Assembly: GCF_016735595.1 (NCBI RefSeq)
Contig: NZ_JAERRB010000005.1
Span: 62,001-126,000 of the forward strand
Length of the DNA: 64,000 nucleotides
Source: Chryseolinea lacunae
GTDB lineage: Bacteria; Bacteroidota; Bacteroidia; Cytophagales; Cyclobacteriaceae
Reading direction: 5' to 3'
A program made the translations under genes and the position numbers. Every line of letters starts with the position of its first letter. The first letter of the stretch is position 1. The notes under the pieces are model-generated. The model did not search any database, was not told the DNA's origin, and worked only from the letters and a program-made list of their open reading frames with translations. This document shows, one piece after another, positions 60,747 through 64,000 of this stretch.

Positions 60747-61125
60747 AAAAAATTAAAAGCACACCATCTCCAATGTGACCTACCATCTTCTAGTGAAATG
60801 CTGCCAACTTCTGTCCGAAATATTCCGTCTGCTGCAATTATTCATGTTTTTGAGTCTACATGGACATAAGCTTGCGTCGCATCAATTCAAACTTAAGGTC
60901 CTGATTCTTGATTTTGCAAAAGCTATCGTTATATTAGTATAACCATTCCATGGAATGAAAGCGCTCTGCTAATCGTTCGGCCCACTTGGATGATGGACAA
61001 AGTTCTTTATTGAACACAGTAAAAAATCCAGTTCTACATAATCAGATTCCAGCAAGTTTGGCTAGTCGGTTCAGTGTTTTTTAATGTCAACCATTCAAAT
61101 TTTTTCTCACTTGTAGCTAGAAGCC
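60747..61125. other. AT-rich gap at the composition border
   Basis: About 380 bases with no supported gene. Composition drops from GC-rich to AT-rich within this gap, and it holds no tRNA, integrase or repeat. It should contain the kinase promoter. Confidence 0.5.
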
Positions 61126-61917
61126 ATGAGTCCGCATCAACTTAGTCGTGAATTTATTAAGCACTTCAAAATCACAAGTTTTTTTCAAAGCCCGAAACGC
61201 GGCGGACAAAAATTTGTATACTTTCCTGTAATCGCCGGAAATAAGCTGGTTCTAAAGTTATTCCCTGGAGGTCTTGACGAAAGATTCACTAGGGAAATGA
61301 ATGTGTATAAAACGTTCGAGCACCTCACGGGAATACCGAAGATAATAAAGACGGTGGAATTTAAGGGTGAACTAGTACTGTTTGAAGAATTCATCGAAGG
61401 TGATACTCTATCTGATATCACAAATGTTTACATAGGCAATTGCCCTCTGATCTGCCAACTCATGACGGACTTGGTTATCACCATGAAACCGATTTGGGAA
61501 GCACACTATGTACATCGTGATTTTAAGCCGCAAAATATAATTATCGCTCAAGATGGCACACCAACAATAATAGACTTTGGCATTGTCAGAAATTTAGAAG
61601 ACCCCACAATAACTGCTGCCGGCTGGCAACCAAAGAGCTGGATGTTTGGGGCTCCTGAGCAATTCGCAGGCGACAAAGACAAAATCTCATATCGCACCGA
61701 CTTTTTTAGCCTAGGCGTTATAGCATACTTTTTATTCCACAACAGACTGCCTTTTGGAAATAACGAGCACCAGGTCAGCCAGAAATTTAAAAAAAATGAC
61801 GAAAAATTCATAACCGACTTAGGATTCACCCTTCGTCAATTCTGTGAAGAGACGATGAAATTCAGCCCCTCAGAAAGACCCAGAAAAATAGATGATATCC
61901 TGAACCTAATCTTATGA
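61126..61917 (+). CDS. Serine/threonine protein kinase
   Basis: A 263-residue soluble kinase covering just the catalytic domain. The glycine-rich loop is degenerate (SPKRGGQKFVYF). Present are the ATP-anchoring K44 (LVLKLF), the catalytic loop HRDFKPQN (130-137; D132, K134, N137), the DFG motif (D150), the APE motif in FGAPEQF and D192 in the F helix. It should be active. It is coupled by a four-base overlap (61914-61917) to the next gene and faces a phosphatase pair. Confidence 0.92.
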   Translation: MSPHQLSREFIKHFKITSFFQSPKRGGQKFVYFPVIAGNKLVLKLFPGGLDERFTREMNVYKTFEHLTGIPKIIKTVEFKGELVLFEEFIEGDTLSDITNVYIGNCPLICQLMTDLVITMKPIWEAHYVHRDFKPQNIIIAQDGTPTIIDFGIVRNLEDPTITAAGWQPKSWMFGAPEQFAGDKDKISYRTDFFSLGVIAYFLFHNRLPFGNNEHQVSQKFKKNDEKFITDLGFTLRQFCEETMKFSPSERPRKIDDILNLIL

Positions 61918-63092
61918 AAACACTACACTTAATAGGTCACATGCATAAATGGAATTTAGATAGTCACTTTAAAAACGGCGTTGGAGATGGGTTCATCTTT
62001 TGTGCCTACAGCTTCCCTTATGGCTACTTTGATCATGAAACTATGAATGACTACCCCATGAACGAAGTTCTTGCCAAGTCAATGATCGACCTTCAATACT
62101 ATGGCAAAAAAGAGTCAGGTAACATTAACAAGGGAAAACTCAGTACCTATCCGTTCCATCCAGCTGCAAACCCGGACTCCGAACAACAAACAGAAGTGTA
62201 TATTGAAAATGCCATAAGGGCTGGCATAAGATATCAGATTTCCATTGGCCTTAATAATATCGTTATTCCAAACTTCTATGAAAACGATGACTTGGACAAA
62301 CTCATAATCGTCATAAAAAATATCAACAGCTGGCTGGTCTCAAATAAGGTAGACGGAAAGAAATACTATATGACTATCCCGATAGCCAATCACACCGTTA
62401 TTGATGCATCCAAAATGGACAAACTTCTATACTCCTTAACCGACATTGATATTCAATATGATGGATACTACATCGTCTGTGAAGCCCGACCAGAACATCG
62501 ACAAAAAATATCGACAGATTTCAAATACCTGAATAATCTCTCTCGCTTTCTCTCTGTCCTTAAGAAACAAAAATTTGAGACGATTTACTCCTATGCCAAC
62601 TGGGATGTCCTTATTTTTTTAGCCGTCACCAACATAGACTTCATAACAATTGCTTCTTACGAAAATCTTCGAAATTTCTCAATACGAAGATTTCTAATAA
62701 ACGAAGATGGCGGCCCATCAAAGGGATGGTACTTTTCTGAAAAAATATTAAATTTCATCAAAGCTCAATTAATTGATTTAGTCAGAAGTCAGGGCGGATT
62801 AAAAGTTATAAAAAATGAAAAAAACATTTTTTCCGATTCATGTCTCGAGGAATATTATGCATGGAGCAACCAGAAACCCGACGTTCATAAGAACTACCTC
62901 CTATCAATAGATAGACTTCTTAAAAAAGTCGCATCAATAGCAGACTTAAATGAAAGAAAAAAATATGTTCTTTCTTTAATAGAGGACGCCATTCACGCCT
63001 ATCGAAAATTAGAGGAAAAGAAAATTTTTCTCACAGATGAGAGCAAAAATTATCACCTCGAGACTTGGAAATCATTTCTTCTTACCAAGTAA
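61914..63092 (+). CDS. Unknown protein, perhaps TIM-barrel-like
   Basis: A 392-residue soluble protein, coupled to the kinase by an ATGA overlap. The first two thirds show regular strands (TLHLIGHMHKW, GFIFCAYSFP, NIVIPNFY, KYYMTIPIA, GYYIVCEARP, DFITIASYENLRNF), suggesting a beta/alpha barrel similar in feel to tRNA-guanine transglycosylase-type proteins, without a matching catalytic motif I can be sure of. The last 80 residues are helical. Its 3' end overlaps the convergent nuclease-like gene by 21 bases. Confidence 0.6.
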   Translation: MKTLHLIGHMHKWNLDSHFKNGVGDGFIFCAYSFPYGYFDHETMNDYPMNEVLAKSMIDLQYYGKKESGNINKGKLSTYPFHPAANPDSEQQTEVYIENAIRAGIRYQISIGLNNIVIPNFYENDDLDKLIIVIKNINSWLVSNKVDGKKYYMTIPIANHTVIDASKMDKLLYSLTDIDIQYDGYYIVCEARPEHRQKISTDFKYLNNLSRFLSVLKKQKFETIYSYANWDVLIFLAVTNIDFITIASYENLRNFSIRRFLINEDGGPSKGWYFSEKILNFIKAQLIDLVRSQGGLKVIKNEKNIFSDSCLEEYYAWSNQKPDVHKNYLLSIDRLLKKVASIADLNERKKYVLSLIEDAIHAYRKLEEKKIFLTDESKNYHLETWKSFLLTK

Positions 63093-63734
63093 ACTCAATT
63101 TTACTTGCTCACTAAGAAGAATGCTCATGCTTTCATTAATAGGTCTCTCTATTTTAGGCTTAAAGTGCACAGTTAACAGCCCATCGAGATCGATTACTGC
63201 CAGGCCGACATTCATTTTTTTGAAATGACTGAGATTTTTCACAGCAGGTAGGGAATATTTACTATCAAGCACCACGAACGCCTGTGATGCAAACCACCTA
63301 TATCGAAACGCTTGATTCAATGCTCTCTTCCAATCTTTTAGCTTCGCTTCAACGGCCACGCTCTTTGAGATCACATGGGAATACGAGCGCTTTGCTCTAA
63401 ATAATTCATCCTTGCTATCAATATAACCATTCATTTGTAGTTTGTGCAATGATCTCCTGACCTGAAGTTGATTTGCTTTTGTCTTCTCAATGATGTTCAA
63501 AAATGAAGCTTTTTTACTATCAGAAATTACCTTATATATCAGAATATCAAAATGACCCAATTCGTCCTTCACAAATGCAGCTTTGTTAACCTGAGAGATT
63601 ACCAAGTCAGCAATACCAAACCCCAAATCGACCTCCTCCAAAATTTGCGTTTTTGATTTCTCTAAATTCCAGCAACAAATTTCCTTATAGTTAACCCTAA
63701 GTTTTTTCACCAATTGTTTTTCTGTCGCAAACAT
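63072..63734 (-). CDS. PD-(D/E)XK nuclease-like protein with internal winged helix
   Basis: A 220-residue protein. A nuclease-like fold is suggested by D43 in IADLVI, by E129-x-K131 in SVAVEAKLKDW, and by the following helix with Q141 (LNQAFRYRWFASQAFVVLD), the usual PD-(D/E)XK layout. Between them lies a winged-helix segment (about 64-108; ILIYKVISDSKKASFLNIIEKTKANQLQVRRSLHKLQMNGYI). Such proteins bind or cut DNA. It is six bases after the PP2C gene and ends overlapping the convergent unknown gene. Confidence 0.65.
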   Translation of the reverse strand: MFATEKQLVKKLRVNYKEICCWNLEKSKTQILEEVDLGFGIADLVISQVNKAAFVKDELGHFDILIYKVISDSKKASFLNIIEKTKANQLQVRRSLHKLQMNGYIDSKDELFRAKRSYSHVISKSVAVEAKLKDWKRALNQAFRYRWFASQAFVVLDSKYSLPAVKNLSHFKKMNVGLAVIDLDGLLTVHFKPKIERPINESMSILLSEQVKLSLLGKKK

Positions 63735-63740
63735 TTTTCT

Positions 63741-64000
63741 CTATTTAATCACCAACAGTGTAGCATCATCAAGATTATTACCTTTGATCATTTTCCTCAA
63801 ATTCTCCCTTATTGTCGACGGCCTCTTCTTATTCAAAACATTAAAAAAAAGTAATTTATTCTTCTCCATCAATGAATAAAATCCATCCGTGCACAAGGCC
63901 AAGAATCCCCGCTCTAGCCTGAATCTTTTCTGTTCAAAATCCCCATGACCTAGTTCTGCCATTCCCAAACATTTATTTAGCACATTTGAATCAGACACCT
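63741..64000 (-). CDS. PP2C-family serine/threonine phosphatase, cut by the window end
   Basis: Only the C-terminal 85 or so residues are in the window. The metal-site motif LCTDGFYSLM and the final NNLDDATLLVIK are hallmarks of PP2C-type phosphatases, in which both Asp residues bind manganese or magnesium. It is in one unit with the nuclease-like protein (six bases). A phosphatase beside a kinase implies control by reversible phosphorylation. Confidence 0.82.
   Translation of the reverse strand, partial: VSDSNVLNKCLGMAELGHGDFEQKRFRLERGFLALCTDGFYSLMEKNKLLFFNVLNKKRPSTIRENLRKMIKGNNLDDATLLVIK

Noticed and set aside
60747-61125. An integration site (tRNA end or integrase) at the AT-rich border
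   Set aside because: No tRNA-like sequence, direct repeat or recombinase gene could be seen in the gap.

Overview
The window looks like a chromosomal piece of a Bacteroidota bacterium, probably Cytophagales-like. The pointers are a short 287-residue primary sigma factor of the Bacteroidota type, a SusC/SusD pair, surface lipoproteins, DUF4136/PepSY-like secreted proteins, and promoter-like sequences of the TAnnTTTG kind. Species cannot be named from this sequence alone. No tRNA, rRNA, CRISPR array, transposase or phage gene was seen.

Layout. 1-10.6 kb: mixed housekeeping and regulation (isochorismatase-type hydrolase end, sigma-54 activator, AraC/MBL pair, P-type ATPase, BON-domain protein, receiver protein, porin/YceI pair). 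10.6-15.2 kb: an OmpA/TSP3 protein with a strong terminator, a possible small RNA behind it, then an AraC regulator, an acetyltransferase and a DHFR-like protein. 15.2-38.5 kb: a large minus-strand locus with seven formylglycine sulfatases, two TonB-dependent receptors (one with SusD), an orphan PstS-like binding protein, a sterol-desaturase-like enzyme, an NTF2-like protein and several tiny membrane or secreted proteins. 38.6-50 kb: TPR/ABC pair, secreted low-complexity protein, two PepSY-like proteins, ECF sigma factor, LuxR-type regulator, CHASE3 histidine kinase and rpoD. 50-60.7 kb: small membrane and lipoproteins, a partly duplicated gene, repeats, a kinase-like PAS protein and an FG-GAP protein. 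60.7-64 kb: a visibly AT-richer segment with a Ser/Thr kinase, an unknown protein, a winged-helix/PD-(D/E)XK-like nuclease and a PP2C phosphatase cut by the window end.

The most interesting system is the 15.2-38.5 kb locus. It has no glycoside hydrolase or lyase, so it does not look like an ordinary glycan-utilisation locus. Two transcription units start behind the same 25-bp element (24 of 25 bases identical at 22031-22055 and 38498-38522). The longer unit has a 415-base leader that encodes a 28-residue peptide ending in Cys-Cys-Cys-stop, followed by a hairpin with a T-run and a competing hairpin. My reading, an inference, is that this is a sulfur-scavenging locus switched on when cysteine or sulfate is short: SusCD and the second receptor import sulfated compounds, the sulfatases free sulfate, and the PstS-like protein captures the anion.

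The second candidate system is the kinase/phosphatase/nuclease group at the right edge, which resembles the gene content of phosphorylation-controlled defence or stress cassettes but matches none I can name.
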